A DNA stretch of 64,000 bases from Acidaminobacter hydrogenoformans DSM 2784 (GTDB lineage: Bacteria; Bacillota; Clostridia; Peptostreptococcales; Acidaminobacteraceae): positions 1-64,000 of the forward strand of contig NZ_FMWL01000001.1 in the NCBI RefSeq assembly GCF_900103005.1, given 5' to 3'. A program made the position numbers and the translations under genes. How positions within the stretch are numbered: the first letter of the stretch is position 1; each line of letters opens with the position of its first letter. The notes below the pieces were generated by a model. That model did no database searches. It saw only the letters and a program-made list of their open reading frames with translations, and was not told where the DNA came from. Shown here piece by piece: positions 17,542 through 28,088 of the stretch.

Positions 17542-19572
17542 TTATTCCTTCGTCTCCGATGCAGTCTTAGATGACTCAGGTGACTCAGACGTTCCAGAAG
17601 GCCCAGTGGCTTCAGGCGCTTTTTCTCCCTGCTCGACTCTGCGCGCTTCTTCCCGGGCTTCTTTCAGCCGGGCCTGCTCCGCCTCGTACATAGCAATGTC
17701 CTTCAGTCTGTCCGCTTCAATCTGCTGCTCCTCGTGCTCTTTTTTCTCTTTGAGCGCTTCAAAGCCAGACTCGAGGACCGTCGCGAATTCACCGCCATTG
17801 ATTGTTTCGTATTCGAGGAGCGCATTCGCCACTTCATGGAGCTTGTCAATATTCTCACTCATAATACGCATTGCTTCATCATAAGCGTCATCCACCAGGC
17901 GTCTGACTTCGCGGTCAATATCCGCCGCCACTTGCTCTGAGAAATTCCGCCGCGTTGTCATGTCGCGGCCCAGGAAGACCTCTTCGTCGCTGCCATAGGA
18001 CATGGAGCTGAGGTTCTCACTCATGGCGTACTTCGTTACCATAGCCCGCGCAATGTCGCTGACCCTGGAGAGGTCGTTCTGGGCACCGGTGCTGATATCA
18101 TGGAGAATCAGCTTTTCTGCAACCCTGCCGCCGAGCAGGACAATCAGCTCATTTTCCATGTGACGCTTGGTCATGTAATTGCGATCTTCCAGCGGCAGCT
18201 GCATGGTAAAGCCGCCGGCTCTTCCGTGAGGAATAATTGTGATCTGCTGCACCGGATCCATCTCCGGTATAATGGCCGCGAGTACGGCATGCCCAGCCTC
18301 ATGGTAAGCCGTAAGACGGCGCTCTTTCTCACTGATGACCCGGGATTTCTTCTCAACGCCGGCAATGACCTTGGTCGTCGCTTCCTCTATGGTCCTCATA
18401 CGAATTTTTCGTTCGTTCTTTCTGGCTGTGAGAATAGCCGCTTCATTCAGCAGGTTCTCAATGTCCGCCGGCGTAAAGCCAGGCGTCGCCTTTGCCAGCG
18501 TTTTGAAGTCTACGTCCTCCGAAACCGGCTTGTTCTTCGCGTGAACACGAATGATCTCCTCCCGCTCTTTCACGTCAGGTCTGCCGACGGTGATCTCCCG
18601 GTCAAAGCGCCCCGGCCTCAAAAGTGCCGGGTCCAAAATGTCCGGGCGGTTCGTCGCCGCCATCAGAATAATGCCTTCATTTTCGCTGAAGCCATCCATT
18701 TCGACGAGGAGCTGGTTGAGCGTCTGCTCACGCTCATCATGGCCGCCGCCGAGACCGGCGCCGCGTTTTCTGCCCACAGCGTCAATTTCGTCAATGAAAA
18801 TGATACACGGCGAATTCTTTTTCGCGTTTTCAAAGAGGTCCCGGACACGGCTCGCGCCTACGCCTACGAACATCTCGACGAAATCCGAGCCGCTGATGCT
18901 GAAAAACGGCACGCCCGCTTCTCCGGCAATGGCCCTGGACAAATACGTTTTACCGGTTCCCGGAGGTCCAATCAGCAAAATACCTTTTGGGATCCTTGCG
19001 CCGAGCTCAATATACTTCTTGGGGGTCTTCAGGAAGTCCACCACCTCGAGGAGCTCTTCCTTTTCTTCTTTCAACCCTGCCACATCTGAAAAGGTGATGC
19101 GCTTGGAGTTGTCTTCCTTGATCATTTTAGCGCGGCTCTTTCCAAATGACATGACCTTGTTGCCGCCGCCCTGGGAGTTCTGCATGAACACAAACCAGAG
19201 CACCACCAGAATCATGACGCCAAAGAACATAGGCAGCAGGGACAGGATCCACGGCTCTTGAGCCGGCGCCGTGCCGGCAACCTCAAGCCCCGCTTTCGTC
19301 ATGGCGTCAAACAGGTACTGACCCACATCCTCCGACATGACAGATGGGATGTACGAGTAAAACACCGCGTCGTCCTGAAGGGTTCCCTGGACGCTGTTGT
19401 TCTCAACCAGATTGATGGTCTTGACTTTTCCTTCTTCAATGCTGCTAACCAACTCCGTCAGCGTCAGATTCACAATCTCCGGTTCGGTGGTTGGAATCAC
19501 CTGTCTCGCGATCATTAGGATCAGCAAAAAGACAAATATATAAAACGCTGCGTTTTTAAACATCTTTCGCAT
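17542..19572 (-). CDS. ftsH: Membrane-bound ATP-dependent zinc protease FtsH
   Basis: FtsH (676 residues) degrades misfolded membrane proteins and regulators as a hexamer. Two transmembrane segments (about residues 8-22 and 105-128) frame the outside domain. The AAA module has [19 protein letters not shown] near 200 and [11 protein letters not shown] near 260, with the second region of homology around [20 protein letters not shown]. The zinc motif HEAGH is near 415. The C-terminal tail beyond about residue 610 is acidic and Ala/Glu-rich and is probably disordered. It follows tilS, the usual Firmicutes order, but has its own promoter. Confidence 0.96.
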   Translation of the reverse strand: MRKMFKNAAFYIFVFLLILMIARQVIPTTEPEIVNLTLTELVSSIEEGKVKTINLVENNSVQGTLQDDAVFYSYIPSVMSEDVGQYLFDAMTKAGLEVAGTAPAQEPWILSLLPMFFGVMILVVLWFVFMQNSQGGGNKVMSFGKSRAKMIKEDNSKRITFSDVAGLKEEKEELLEVVDFLKTPKKYIELGARIPKGILLIGPPGTGKTYLSRAIAGEAGVPFFSISGSDFVEMFVGVGASRVRDLFENAKKNSPCIIFIDEIDAVGRKRGAGLGGGHDEREQTLNQLLVEMDGFSENEGIILMAATNRPDILDPALLRPGRFDREITVGRPDVKEREEIIRVHAKNKPVSEDVDFKTLAKATPGFTPADIENLLNEAAILTARKNERKIRMRTIEEATTKVIAGVEKKSRVISEKERRLTAYHEAGHAVLAAIIPEMDPVQQITIIPHGRAGGFTMQLPLEDRNYMTKRHMENELIVLLGGRVAEKLILHDISTGAQNDLSRVSDIARAMVTKYAMSENLSSMSYGSDEEVFLGRDMTTRRNFSEQVAADIDREVRRLVDDAYDEAMRIMSENIDKLHEVANALLEYETINGGEFATVLESGFEALKEKKEHEEQQIEADRLKDIAMYEAEQARLKEAREEARRVEQGEKAPEATGPSGTSESPESSKTASETKE

Positions 19573-19606
19573 AAAATTCCTCCTAGTGCTTTAGTGCATA
19601 CTCGTC

Positions 19607-19635
19607 ATTTTAACATATTTTCAACATGGGAACAA
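19607..19635 (-). promoter_or_regulatory. Promoter of ftsH
   Basis: Minus-strand TTGTTC at 19635-19630, a 17-base spacer and TAAAAT at 19612-19607. A CCCCGG/CCGGGG hairpin without a U-run at 19681-19700 separates it from tilS. Confidence 0.65.
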
Positions 19636-19720
19636 CTCAGACTGCGCCCCAATTAAATGGTGTTCTTATTCCTTAATATCCCCCGGTTTAAATCCCGGGG
19701 AAAACCGCTTCATCAAGGCG

Positions 19721-21124
19721 TCAAAACACTGTCTGTTCCTGGCGCCTGAGCGTCAGCCAGCCAATTCTCTCTGTCGCCGGTCCAACTCGGACCTCTTCAG
19801 ACATACGATACCCGTATACCCAAATGATCCGGTTCTCATCACATATTAAAGGAATTTTATGCCTCTGGGCTTCAGGAATCTTTTCGTCGATCATGAAGCG
19901 CTTCAGCTTTTTGCTTTCCTGCATTCCAAATGGCTTGAAGCGGTCACCTGGTGCCCTGTGTCGGATAAACAACTGTCCCTCAACTCTGTCAAGGTCTACC
20001 GCGATCCCATCAGAGTCCCCACGTCTCGCATCCCACTGCGCTCTCGAAATTTCCTCAACCTGGATCTCCCAGTCAGCGCTGACATTCACGTCAGCCATGT
20101 GCCCAGCCTCAACCATCCAGAGCGTATTGTAGACGCGCTGAGCCTCCAGGCTTCCAAGAGACAAAGCTTTGCTCCCCTCCAGGTCAGAAGCCAGTTCAAG
20201 GACCGCTTCGGTGTGGCTGTAATTAAAATCCGTCAGCACTCCGCCACTCACTTCTCTCGCCAGACAACGGATCAGTCTTCTCTTGAGTGCCGGCTCAAAT
20301 TTTGAAAATCCCGTCAGCGAAATGCCGTGAGCCCCGTCAAATACCCTGACCTCGGGCACTCTCACAGCCTCATAAGCTTCCTGAGCAACCCGTTCAAGGC
20401 ACGCCTCTTCATCTCTAAGCAGTGACGCTGTCCGCACCAGTGTTTCTGCCAGCCCTGGATTAAAATTCGCCTCCAGGTATGGGATGACCTCAAGCCGGAT
20501 CCTGTTGCGCTCATAATCCGTCTCAGCGTTGGTGTGGTCCTGCCTTGGCTCAAGGCCCCAGCGATCGCAATAGGCCTCAATGACCACTCTTGACACCTCA
20601 ATCAGCGGCCGTATGATCCGTCCGTCTCTAACCGGCAGGATCCCGCCAAGCCCCTTGAGTCCCGCGCCCCTGAAGAGCCGCATCAGTACCGTTTCACATT
20701 GATCATTCAAATTCTGCGCTACTGCAATCTTCGAACAGCCTTCCTCCTGGGCCACCTGTTCAAAAGACTCGTACCTGAAGCGCCGCCCCTCCATTTCAAA
20801 GGACGTCCCTTCGGAAATTGCCATAGCGCCAATATCCGCTTCGAACAGATAAAACGGCACCTCATGGTTGAGACAAAACTGCTGAACAAAAGCAGCATCT
20901 GCGTCAGCCGCCTCACCCCGCAGGCCATGGTGCACATGAACAGCAACAAGCCGCAGCTGCAAGCAGGGCCTGAGAGAAATCAGCGCATGAAGAAGCGCCA
21001 GCGAATCCGGCCCTCCGGAAACCCCGACGACAATGCCCTCACCTTCCTGAAACATTTGATACCGCTGATTTGTCTTCAGCAACTGCGCCAACATCACGTC
21101 ACTTAAATCCAGTTCCATTTCCAC
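19721..21124 (-). CDS. tilS: tRNA(Ile)-lysidine synthase
   Basis: TilS changes the wobble cytidine of tRNA-Ile(CAU) to lysidine with ATP and lysine. The PP-loop motif VSGGPDSLALLHAL is near residue 35, with HVHHGLRGEAADAD (the HxHHG signature) near 65 and NLNDQCETVLMRLFRGAG near 140. The C-terminal domain includes HKIPLICDE and WVYGYRMSEEVRV. I chose GTG 21124, nine bases after AGAGGTG; GTG 21136 is also open but has no spaced ribosome site. It lies upstream of ftsH as in many Firmicutes. Confidence 0.93.
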   Translation of the reverse strand: MEMELDLSDVMLAQLLKTNQRYQMFQEGEGIVVGVSGGPDSLALLHALISLRPCLQLRLVAVHVHHGLRGEAADADAAFVQQFCLNHEVPFYLFEADIGAMAISEGTSFEMEGRRFRYESFEQVAQEEGCSKIAVAQNLNDQCETVLMRLFRGAGLKGLGGILPVRDGRIIRPLIEVSRVVIEAYCDRWGLEPRQDHTNAETDYERNRIRLEVIPYLEANFNPGLAETLVRTASLLRDEEACLERVAQEAYEAVRVPEVRVFDGAHGISLTGFSKFEPALKRRLIRCLAREVSGGVLTDFNYSHTEAVLELASDLEGSKALSLGSLEAQRVYNTLWMVEAGHMADVNVSADWEIQVEEISRAQWDARRGDSDGIAVDLDRVEGQLFIRHRAPGDRFKPFGMQESKKLKRFMIDEKIPEAQRHKIPLICDENRIIWVYGYRMSEEVRVGPATERIGWLTLRRQEQTVF

Positions 21125-21263
21125 AGCTGCCTTCACCTCTTCATGCCTGTCTTACTTTGATCACATTTCATAATACCACGCTCTGCAGCTTTTGAAAGAC
21201 CTTCCCTCAAGTTTTCACCAATTCTTAAGAAACAGCGCTAACTTCGCAGAAATACAACTCGCA

Positions 21264-22625
21264 TCAGCTTCCTGAAATTGAAAGTACGCCAACATCCAGC
21301 GAAGGCGCTCCAAAGGCACTGTTCCCACCTACGGACTCAAATTTCAAGTCGTTCGCCACAACCCGGATGCCCTTCAGCAGCTCAAAGAAATTTCCGGCCG
21401 CCGTAATCTGGGTCACAGGTCGACCCACCTTGCCGTCTTCGATCTGGAAGCCCCTTGCCGAAAGTGAAAAATCTCCGGAGATGGCGTTGAGTCCCGCATG
21501 AAGCCCGTCAAATGCCGTTATGAGCAGTCCGGCGCCTATGCCTTGAAGGAGACCATCGGCAGAACTCTGCCCTGGTTCGATATAAAAATTGGTGGGCGAA
21601 ATCCCCACACTCGACTTATAGGAGCCCCTGAAGCCGTTCCCCGTCGCGGCAACGCCAGACTTTGCCGCCGTGCGCAGATTGTGGAAAAAAGTCGTGAGAA
21701 CACCCTGGTCGACCACGCGCTTGAGCTGCGTCGGAACGCCTTCGCTGTCAAAGGGTGCGCTGGCAGGACCATCTTTCAAATGAGGATTTTCGACAATAGA
21801 AAGATACTCGGACGCAATCCGCTCCCCCAGCTTGCCCTTCAGCGCAGACAGGCCCTTTTCGACCGCCTCTGCGGAAAAAATTGACACCATGGCTTCAAAC
21901 AGACTCACTGCCGCATCATAGCGCAGCGCCACCCGGTACGTACCACTTGGGACAGGTGAGGCACCCAGCATAGCCACAGAGGCCTGTGCAGCTTCCGCCG
22001 CCACAGACCGCAGCAGCTCAGGGTCGAAGCGTCGCATCAGCCCAAATTTGTGCTCGTTGCGCGTCTCCTCCCCCTGCCTGACGATGGGCGCGAACACCAT
22101 ATAAGCCAGATCGCTCTCATAAGCCAGGTCAAGGCCCAAAGTATTGCGGATCTCGACCCGCCCGCGACCTTCGCTGTATAAGTTGTAATTAATCTTGCTG
22201 ATCAGCGGGAACTGCGCCAGCATTTCGCTTTCAAGGTCGATCAGCGCCTTGGTCTTCTCCGCCGGCGAAGTCTCAAAAAAAGTCGAAGGCGTCCTCTCCA
22301 CCTCTTTATAAGACGTTTCTGCCGATGGTCGGTATAACACCGGTTCAAGTTCACTCTCATTGATCGCCGCATTGTCTCTGCAGCTCTTTAAAAGCGTTTC
22401 CAGGTCCGCTTCCGTCTCGAGGATTTCCGTGAAGGCATAGCCCATCTTCCCGTCTGCAATGCCCCGCACCGAGACACCGGCCGAGGTCGCCAGATTAAAT
22501 GTGTCAATATCACCCTCAAAGACCTTGACGCTGAAGTGACTGCCGCTTTCCGCGTAGACCTCCAGGGCTTCAAAGCCATAATCCGAAGCTCTGCGAAGCG
22601 CTTCTTCCATCCATTGTTTTTTCAC
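21264..22625 (-). CDS. tldE: TldE/PmbA-family partner of the TldD metalloprotease
   Basis: The 453-residue protein is the non-catalytic half of the TldD/TldE heterodimer, which in enterobacteria matures microcin peptides and degrades unfolded peptides. It has the family N-terminal PmbA/TldA domain (ALEVYAESGSHFSVKVFEGD) and the C-terminal SFDGLHAGLNAISGDFSLSA-like segment (FDGLHAGLNAISGDFSLSA). There is no HExxxH zinc motif, as expected for TldE. Its ATG overlaps the tldD stop by four bases, so translation is coupled. Two opposed copies of the recurrent 14-mer lie inside this gene. Confidence 0.9.
   Translation of the reverse strand: MKKQWMEEALRRASDYGFEALEVYAESGSHFSVKVFEGDIDTFNLATSAGVSVRGIADGKMGYAFTEILETEADLETLLKSCRDNAAINESELEPVLYRPSAETSYKEVERTPSTFFETSPAEKTKALIDLESEMLAQFPLISKINYNLYSEGRGRVEIRNTLGLDLAYESDLAYMVFAPIVRQGEETRNEHKFGLMRRFDPELLRSVAAEAAQASVAMLGASPVPSGTYRVALRYDAAVSLFEAMVSIFSAEAVEKGLSALKGKLGERIASEYLSIVENPHLKDGPASAPFDSEGVPTQLKRVVDQGVLTTFFHNLRTAAKSGVAATGNGFRGSYKSSVGISPTNFYIEPGQSSADGLLQGIGAGLLITAFDGLHAGLNAISGDFSLSARGFQIEDGKVGRPVTQITAAGNFFELLKGIRVVANDLKFESVGGNSAFGAPSLDVGVLSISGS
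21551..21564 (+). repeat. Copy of GACCATCGGCAGAA inside tldE
   Basis: This plus-strand copy is antisense to tldE. With the copy at 22317-22330 it makes a 14-base inverted repeat about 750 bases apart. Confidence 0.7.
22317..22330 (-). repeat. Copy of GACCATCGGCAGAA inside tldE
   Basis: This minus-strand copy is read in tldE as codons for Arg-Pro-Ser-Ala-Glu, the same residues encoded by the copy in the SEC-C gene at 47688. Confidence 0.7.
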
Positions 22626-24019
22626 TTTGCATCGCCTCCGTTTCTGCCGCCCACGGTAATTTCACTGACCCGGATGGCGGGCTGACCTACAATCGCCGGG
22701 ATAGACCCGCTGGCGGCGCCGCACATGCCATAGCCGTAAGCGAGGTTGTCTCCCACGCGGTCAATTTTTTTCAGGATTTCGCTGCCCGCGCCAATCAGCG
22801 TGGCGCCCTTTACCGGCTCCGCGAGCTTGCCACCACGGATCATGTAGGCTTCATTCACGGAAAAGTTGAATTCCCCCGTCGCCGGATTGACGGAACCGCC
22901 GCCCATGCTGCTGGCATAGAGACCATAGTCCGTCTCGGAGATCATGTCCTCGAGCTTTGATTTTCCTGGCGCTATAAAGGTATTGCTCATACGGCTTGTC
23001 GCCGCGAATTTGTAGGACTGCCTCCGCCCGGATCCAGAGGAGGGCATTCCCAGCTTTTTTCCACTTAAGCGATCCACAAGATAGGCCTTGAGCATCCCGT
23101 TTTCAATCAGGACGTTTCGCTGCGTCGGCGTCCCCTCGTCGTCCACATGGCCGCTGCCCCAGCCGTTTTCTATTGTTCCGTCATCAATGGCCGTCACGAG
23201 GTCTGAAGCAATTTTCTCCCCCAGAAGTCCCGTGTAGACGGAAGTGCCTTTTGCTATAAAGGCCGCTTCCAATCCGTGGCCGCAAGCCTCGTGGAATATG
23301 ACGCCGCCAAAGCCATTGTCTATAATGACAGGGAGTCTGCCGCTTGGTGCATGGTCAGCCTTTGCCATTGTTACAGCAATTTTCGCCGCCTTCAGGGCCA
23401 GTGCGTCCGGATCGACCTTCTCATACAGTTCAAAGCCCGCAAGTCCGCCAAGATTGTGACCGCCGGACTGCATCTCACCGTTATGTTCCGCGACACAATT
23501 CACCGAGGTACGGGTACGCACCCGCCTGTCCTGGGTGAGAAGGCCTTCGGAATTGGCAATCTGAACACTCTGATCCTCATCCATATAAGTGACCACCGTT
23601 TGGCGGATCATAGGATCATACGCCGCCGCGCGGGCTGATAAGCCTCTGATCCACTGTGTTTTTTCGTTTGCCGAAACCGTCTCCGGGAGGATCTTGAAAT
23701 GATGCCTCGGCTGATAAGACCTTTGGCTCAGCTTGACCGCCGCCTGGTGATCGTTACTGCCCGCCATGGCAGAGAGCTGCTTCGCAAACTGAATCAGCGC
23801 GGATTCCTCCGTCTCATTCGTATAGGCATAGAAGCTGTTGACACCTTTTACAATTCTAAGTCCAAGACCATACTCCCGTCCGCCAAGGGCATTTTCAAGA
23901 CGCCCCCCAATCATTTCGAAATGGGCTCTGTTTTTATCTTCCACAAAGATCTCCGCGAACTCTCCGCCTCTTGAAAGAGCAGCTTCCAGTACACGCTCAA
24001 GCAGTAATGGCTGCAGCAT
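22622..24019 (-). CDS. tldD: TldD-family zinc metalloprotease
   Basis: TldD (465 residues) is the catalytic subunit of the TldD/TldE protease. The zinc motif HEACGHGLEA with HExxxH lies near residue 240 in GFGGVIFHEACGHGLEA. Conserved GSGHVDDEGTPTQRNVLIE follows near 285, and MGGGSVNPATGEFNFSVNEAYMI-like sequence near 380 (GGGSVNPATGEFNFSVNEAY). It begins 11 bases after clcA ends and overlaps tldE by four bases. The order clcA-tldD-tldE makes a likely three-gene transcript. Its natural substrate in this organism is unknown. Confidence 0.92.
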   Translation of the reverse strand: MLQPLLLERVLEAALSRGGEFAEIFVEDKNRAHFEMIGGRLENALGGREYGLGLRIVKGVNSFYAYTNETEESALIQFAKQLSAMAGSNDHQAAVKLSQRSYQPRHHFKILPETVSANEKTQWIRGLSARAAAYDPMIRQTVVTYMDEDQSVQIANSEGLLTQDRRVRTRTSVNCVAEHNGEMQSGGHNLGGLAGFELYEKVDPDALALKAAKIAVTMAKADHAPSGRLPVIIDNGFGGVIFHEACGHGLEAAFIAKGTSVYTGLLGEKIASDLVTAIDDGTIENGWGSGHVDDEGTPTQRNVLIENGMLKAYLVDRLSGKKLGMPSSGSGRRQSYKFAATSRMSNTFIAPGKSKLEDMISETDYGLYASSMGGGSVNPATGEFNFSVNEAYMIRGGKLAEPVKGATLIGAGSEILKKIDRVGDNLAYGYGMCGAASGSIPAIVGQPAIRVSEITVGGRNGGDAK

Positions 24020-24030
24020 GAAATTCCTCC

Positions 24031-25626
24031 TTATGATGGGTTGCCTATAAAACCGTCCTCGACTTCTTCACCGAGCTCTAACAAAACAGGCTTGATCTCA
24101 GCTTCCTGCTCTGCGTCACATAGAACCAGGAGCATATCTCCGGGATAAATTTTTGTGTCACCCCGTGGGATAACCTCCGCTTCACCTCGCCTGATGGAGA
24201 CGAGCAGGGAATCCTTAGGCCATTTAATGTCGCGTACTTGCTTGTACTCCAGCGGTGCGTTCATTGACACCGGGATTTCCATGATCACCTTTTTATGACT
24301 CTCGCCATATAGGTCTCTGCGCTGATGATTGCTGAGCATACGCTCCAAAAGGGCTTCATAAATTGGCTTCGAGGCCATGATGTCCGTCAGGACGAAGGCG
24401 ATCAGGGATACGGTCATAAGGGCCAGAAGGTGCTGAAATGAATTGGTCATTTCAAGGATCAGGATAGCACCGGTAATTGGCGCCCTTACGATCGCCGTGA
24501 AATAGGCTGCCATCCCCAGGATCAGAAAGTTGATGACATAGACAGACTCCACATTGAGATATTGGGTCAGCAGCTCCCCATAAAGCTTCCCCACCAGGGC
24601 ACCTACAACGAGGAGCGGCAAAAAGATGCCGCCGGGAGTCCCAGGTCCATAGCAGAAAGCAGTAAACGCGATTTTTACTGCTATGTAAAGGATGAGCACA
24701 TACAGCGGAAAATAATTGTGGCTCAGCATTTCTATGAGCTCATGGCCACCGCCAAGCATTTCCGGCAGCACCAGCCCCATAAGTCCCGCGCCTAAAAAAG
24801 GGATCAGCATAGTATAGCGCGTTGGCAAAGGCTTGAGTTTACCATAGAGATCCTGACTGGTATACAGCGCTTTATTGAACAGCATGCCCAGAAGCCCCGC
24901 CACTATGCCAAGACCGATCAAATAGGGGTAATAGGCCAGGGGGAGCGGCGTGACCTCTTGAAAGACAAACGCCGGTCCAAGGCCAAAAACTTGTTTTGAA
25001 ACAAAATCCGCCGCCAGACTGGCACTCATAACACAGGCGAGAACGAAAGGCGAAAAATTCCGGTGAAGTTCTTCCAGCGCGAAAATCACCCCGGCGAAAG
25101 GTGCATTGAAAGCCGCTGCCAAACCCGCACTTGCGCCGCTGGTAATCATGTACTTCTCTTCGGTATGATGAAGCTTGAGGGACTTCCCAAGACCGGAGCC
25201 TACCTCCGCGCCAATCTGAATGGAGGGGCCCTCCCTGCCAAGGGAGAGGCCAAAGCCCAGAGCAAGCACCCCGCCAATAAACTTTGCCGGCAGCTCCTGA
25301 TACCATTTCATCTCAAACTGTCGTACCAGCGCGCCTTTGACCTGTGGAATACCAGAGCCCTTGATCATGGGAACCTTCTCGACCAGAAGCCCGGTGGCAT
25401 AGCCCGCTGCCAAAAGTGCCACAAAATAATAAAGCCCCGTTTTCCAATCACCAGCGCTTATCCGGTCGTAAATGTCAGCCCTGAGGGGCGTCGATCCGTT
25501 AATAATGATTCTGTAAGCGATTACCGCCATTCCCGCCAGCACACCCACCAGAAGCCCTTCAAGGAACACTTTCAACCTGAATGCCCTGGGCTTGTGGAAG
25601 TACTGGCTGAACATTGCTTTGCTCAT
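24031..25626 (-). CDS. clcA: ClC-family chloride/proton antiporter with a TrkA-C domain
   Basis: The 531-residue membrane protein has all ClC selectivity motifs. GSGIPQ is near residue 93 and GREGPSIQIGAEVGSGLG near 130, with the gating Glu in GREGP. GTPGGIFLPLLVVGAL follows near 335. After about residue 430 a soluble TrkA-C/RCK_C-like domain follows (around VSIRRGEAEVIPRGDTKIYPGDML), which may bind a ligand that regulates transport. It is probably an exchanger rather than a channel, judging from bacterial relatives. A promoter lies just upstream; tldD and tldE follow. Confidence 0.9.
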   Translation of the reverse strand: MSKAMFSQYFHKPRAFRLKVFLEGLLVGVLAGMAVIAYRIIINGSTPLRADIYDRISAGDWKTGLYYFVALLAAGYATGLLVEKVPMIKGSGIPQVKGALVRQFEMKWYQELPAKFIGGVLALGFGLSLGREGPSIQIGAEVGSGLGKSLKLHHTEEKYMITSGASAGLAAAFNAPFAGVIFALEELHRNFSPFVLACVMSASLAADFVSKQVFGLGPAFVFQEVTPLPLAYYPYLIGLGIVAGLLGMLFNKALYTSQDLYGKLKPLPTRYTMLIPFLGAGLMGLVLPEMLGGGHELIEMLSHNYFPLYVLILYIAVKIAFTAFCYGPGTPGGIFLPLLVVGALVGKLYGELLTQYLNVESVYVINFLILGMAAYFTAIVRAPITGAILILEMTNSFQHLLALMTVSLIAFVLTDIMASKPIYEALLERMLSNHQRRDLYGESHKKVIMEIPVSMNAPLEYKQVRDIKWPKDSLLVSIRRGEAEVIPRGDTKIYPGDMLLVLCDAEQEAEIKPVLLELGEEVEDGFIGNPS

Positions 25627-25642
25627 ACTTTCACCAACCTTT

Positions 25643-25671
25643 TTATAACCGCCGAATTACGGTTTTATCAA
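25643..25671 (-). promoter_or_regulatory. Promoter of clcA-tldD-tldE
   Basis: Minus-strand TTGATA at 25671-25666, a 17-base spacer and TTATAA at 25648-25643, about 17 bases before the clcA start. Confidence 0.6.
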
Positions 25672-25697
25672 ATTTTTACAAGTCCATGCTGCCGGAA

Positions 25698-25726
25698 TTC
25701 ATTTCCAACAGCATCTATGGTATAAT
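25698..25726 (+). promoter_or_regulatory. Promoter of the diguanylate cyclase gene
   Basis: An extended -10 element TGGTATAAT ends at 25726 with a perfect TATAAT; TTCATT at 25698-25703 is a weak -35 box at 17 bases spacing. Confidence 0.65.
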
Positions 25727-25765
25727 TGTAACACAAAAAACCAAGCTTCGAGGAGAGTGAATCTC

Positions 25766-28033
25766 TTGCATACAGAAGTAAATAACAGAAGCAGTCTCGT
25801 CCCCGAGGCGCTTCCCATGCGGGAACGGGTCGATTGGCTCAACGACCAGGCCGAATACATAGAACGCACCACCCCAGCCGAAACGTTGAGAATATCCCAG
25901 AACGCCTTGCAAATGGCCGCCTCCATCCATTATCCCTCCGGAGTAGCCAAAAGCCTGTATCTCATTGGAAGAGGCCATCTGCGCCTGGGCAGTCTCTTTG
26001 AATCCGAAGCCCACCTCAAGAAAGCTTACGACCAGGTGCTGTCCTTGAAGGATCCTGAGCTGGAGGCCGAGATCTTGAACGCGCTTGGAATCGTCAATCT
26101 CTATCTCAAAATTTACGACCTCAGCTTCAAATATTTCCAGCGCGCCTTGACGCTTTCAAAAAAAATTGGCACGCGCGCATTGGAAGCGCGAATACTTAAC
26201 AACATAGGTGAAGTTTACCGAGAACTCAAAGACTACACAAAAGCCCTCGACTTCTACCAGCAGAGTCAGGAGACACACCAGGCGGTCAGCAGCCCCATCA
26301 ATAAATCTGTAGCGGTCTCAAATATAGCAGGACTTTACCTCGAAATGAACGATTACGACAACGCGACGCTTTATGTCGACAAGGCCATAGAAATTGCAAA
26401 GGCTGAAGAAAATGTCATGATCGAATCTGCCTGTTTCCATTACGCAGGCATTATCGAAAGAAAAAAAGGGCATTTCGATGCTTCGCATGAGAAGTTGAAA
26501 AAGAGCCTCGAACTCAACAAAATCACCAAGGAAATGATCCATGAAGCCGAGGTTCTGATCGATATTCACAGGACTCTTTTTGAAAAGGGCGAGCACAGCC
26601 GGTCTTTAAAAATTTTGTTTGATGCTTTAAAGATTGCTCAACGCCTTAATTCGGAAACCTTGCTCCTCCAGGTTTATGACGAAATGATCCCTGCCTGCGA
26701 AGCCCTCGGCAAAACAGAGGACGCCCTTGCTTACGCCAAGAAACGCCACAACGCTGTTCAGGCTATTGAGAAAATTGAACGCGCTCAGCGCCTGAGAGGC
26801 CTTGAGATCCAGTTGGAAGCTGACACTTCCTATCAGGAAAAAGAAGCTTACAGAGCGCTCAGCCAGGCCCTCGAGCATAAGGCCAAAGAGCTCGAGGACC
26901 GGTCCAACGAGCTGCAGGATGCCTATCATACCCTCAAGGTCATCAGCGACATAGGTAAACAGATCACCGCGGTTTTAAGTCTCGAAAACATTTTCACCTT
27001 AGTGCATAAACACATCACGGATCTGATGAACGCCGACTTGTTTGGCATTGCTCTCTACAATTCCGAAACTGACGCCATACACTATGAGTACCTCGTGGAG
27101 GATGGCCTGCGGGTATATGACGTAAGAATTCCTATGGCAAAGGACAACAGCTTCGCCGTCTGGTGTTACCGGAACCGCAAGGAAATCATGATCAACTCGG
27201 ATCAAAGTGTGTTGCCAGAACCTGTCAGAATGTTTTCCTCCAGCTTTGGCGCCCTTATGCCAGCCATTATGTTCTATCCCCTGACGGTCGAAGATCAAAT
27301 TATTGGCATCATTACAGTCCAAAGTCTCACCAGCAACGTTTACACCAAGCAGACTCTGGATACCCTTGGCACGCTGTCTGCTTATCTCTCCATTGCCATT
27401 CAGAACGCCCAAAACTCCGAACGGCTGCACCTTGAAATCCAGGAGCGCGAAGCCGCACAGCAGAAGCTTCGGCTGCTTAATGAAGAATTGGCAGCACTCT
27501 CTGAAATGGATGGACTGACCGGGATTGCCAACCGCAGACGCTTTGACGAGTTTTATTTCCAGGCATGGAGCCGGGCGAAAAGAGAAAAAGAACCGCTGAC
27601 CCTGCTTATGATTGACATTGATTATTTCAAACAATATAACGACACTTACGGCCACATCACTGGAGATGAAATGATCAAACGCACCGCCGCGCTGATCAGC
27701 GATAATGTGAAACGCACCAGCGACCTGGTTGCCCGCTATGGTGGTGATGAATTTATCATCCTGCTGAGCAACACGGATGAGCACGGCGCGCTTATGGTCG
27801 CCAACCGGATTCGACACGCCCTGGCAGAAGAAGCAGTCATTCATTCGCGTTCGCCCCTCGGTGTCACCACACTTAGCATAGGTATGTCTACCTGCATTCC
27901 AGACCGAACCATGATTATGTCTGAGCATATCCAGTCCGTTGATGCTGCGCTCTATGAAGCGAAGCTGGCCGGAAGGAACCGGATTGTCGCCTGTGATATG
28001 AGGGAAAAGCGGTTTACGGAGTACGCGTCATAG
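25766..28033 (+). CDS. TPR-GAF-GGDEF diguanylate cyclase
   Basis: The protein of about 755 residues makes cyclic di-GMP. The N-terminal half (to about 350) is built of tetratricopeptide-like helical repeats (for example NALGIVNLYLKIYDLSFKYF). A coiled coil and a GAF domain (about 395-540, VLSLENIFTLVHKHITDLM onward) follow. The C-terminal GGDEF domain has ARYGGDEF near residue 660. The inhibitory RxxD site (RTSD) is present five residues before GGDEF, so product inhibition is expected. I see no membrane segment, so the enzyme should be cytoplasmic. I chose TTG 25766 because AGGAG abuts the alternative GTG 25757 too closely. Signal unknown. Confidence 0.88.
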   Translation: MHTEVNNRSSLVPEALPMRERVDWLNDQAEYIERTTPAETLRISQNALQMAASIHYPSGVAKSLYLIGRGHLRLGSLFESEAHLKKAYDQVLSLKDPELEAEILNALGIVNLYLKIYDLSFKYFQRALTLSKKIGTRALEARILNNIGEVYRELKDYTKALDFYQQSQETHQAVSSPINKSVAVSNIAGLYLEMNDYDNATLYVDKAIEIAKAEENVMIESACFHYAGIIERKKGHFDASHEKLKKSLELNKITKEMIHEAEVLIDIHRTLFEKGEHSRSLKILFDALKIAQRLNSETLLLQVYDEMIPACEALGKTEDALAYAKKRHNAVQAIEKIERAQRLRGLEIQLEADTSYQEKEAYRALSQALEHKAKELEDRSNELQDAYHTLKVISDIGKQITAVLSLENIFTLVHKHITDLMNADLFGIALYNSETDAIHYEYLVEDGLRVYDVRIPMAKDNSFAVWCYRNRKEIMINSDQSVLPEPVRMFSSSFGALMPAIMFYPLTVEDQIIGIITVQSLTSNVYTKQTLDTLGTLSAYLSIAIQNAQNSERLHLEIQEREAAQQKLRLLNEELAALSEMDGLTGIANRRRFDEFYFQAWSRAKREKEPLTLLMIDIDYFKQYNDTYGHITGDEMIKRTAALISDNVKRTSDLVARYGGDEFIILLSNTDEHGALMVANRIRHALAEEAVIHSRSPLGVTTLSIGMSTCIPDRTMIMSEHIQSVDAALYEAKLAGRNRIVACDMREKRFTEYAS

Positions 28034-28088
28034 AAGGGGCCGTCACAAAACACGCCCTCAATGATTTACGCAAAATTATTTCAATAGA

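Noticed and set aside
26999..27928. 309-codon minus-strand frame opposite the GGDEF gene
   Set aside because: The plus-strand frame contains intact GAF and GGDEF domains; the antisense frame shows no motif.
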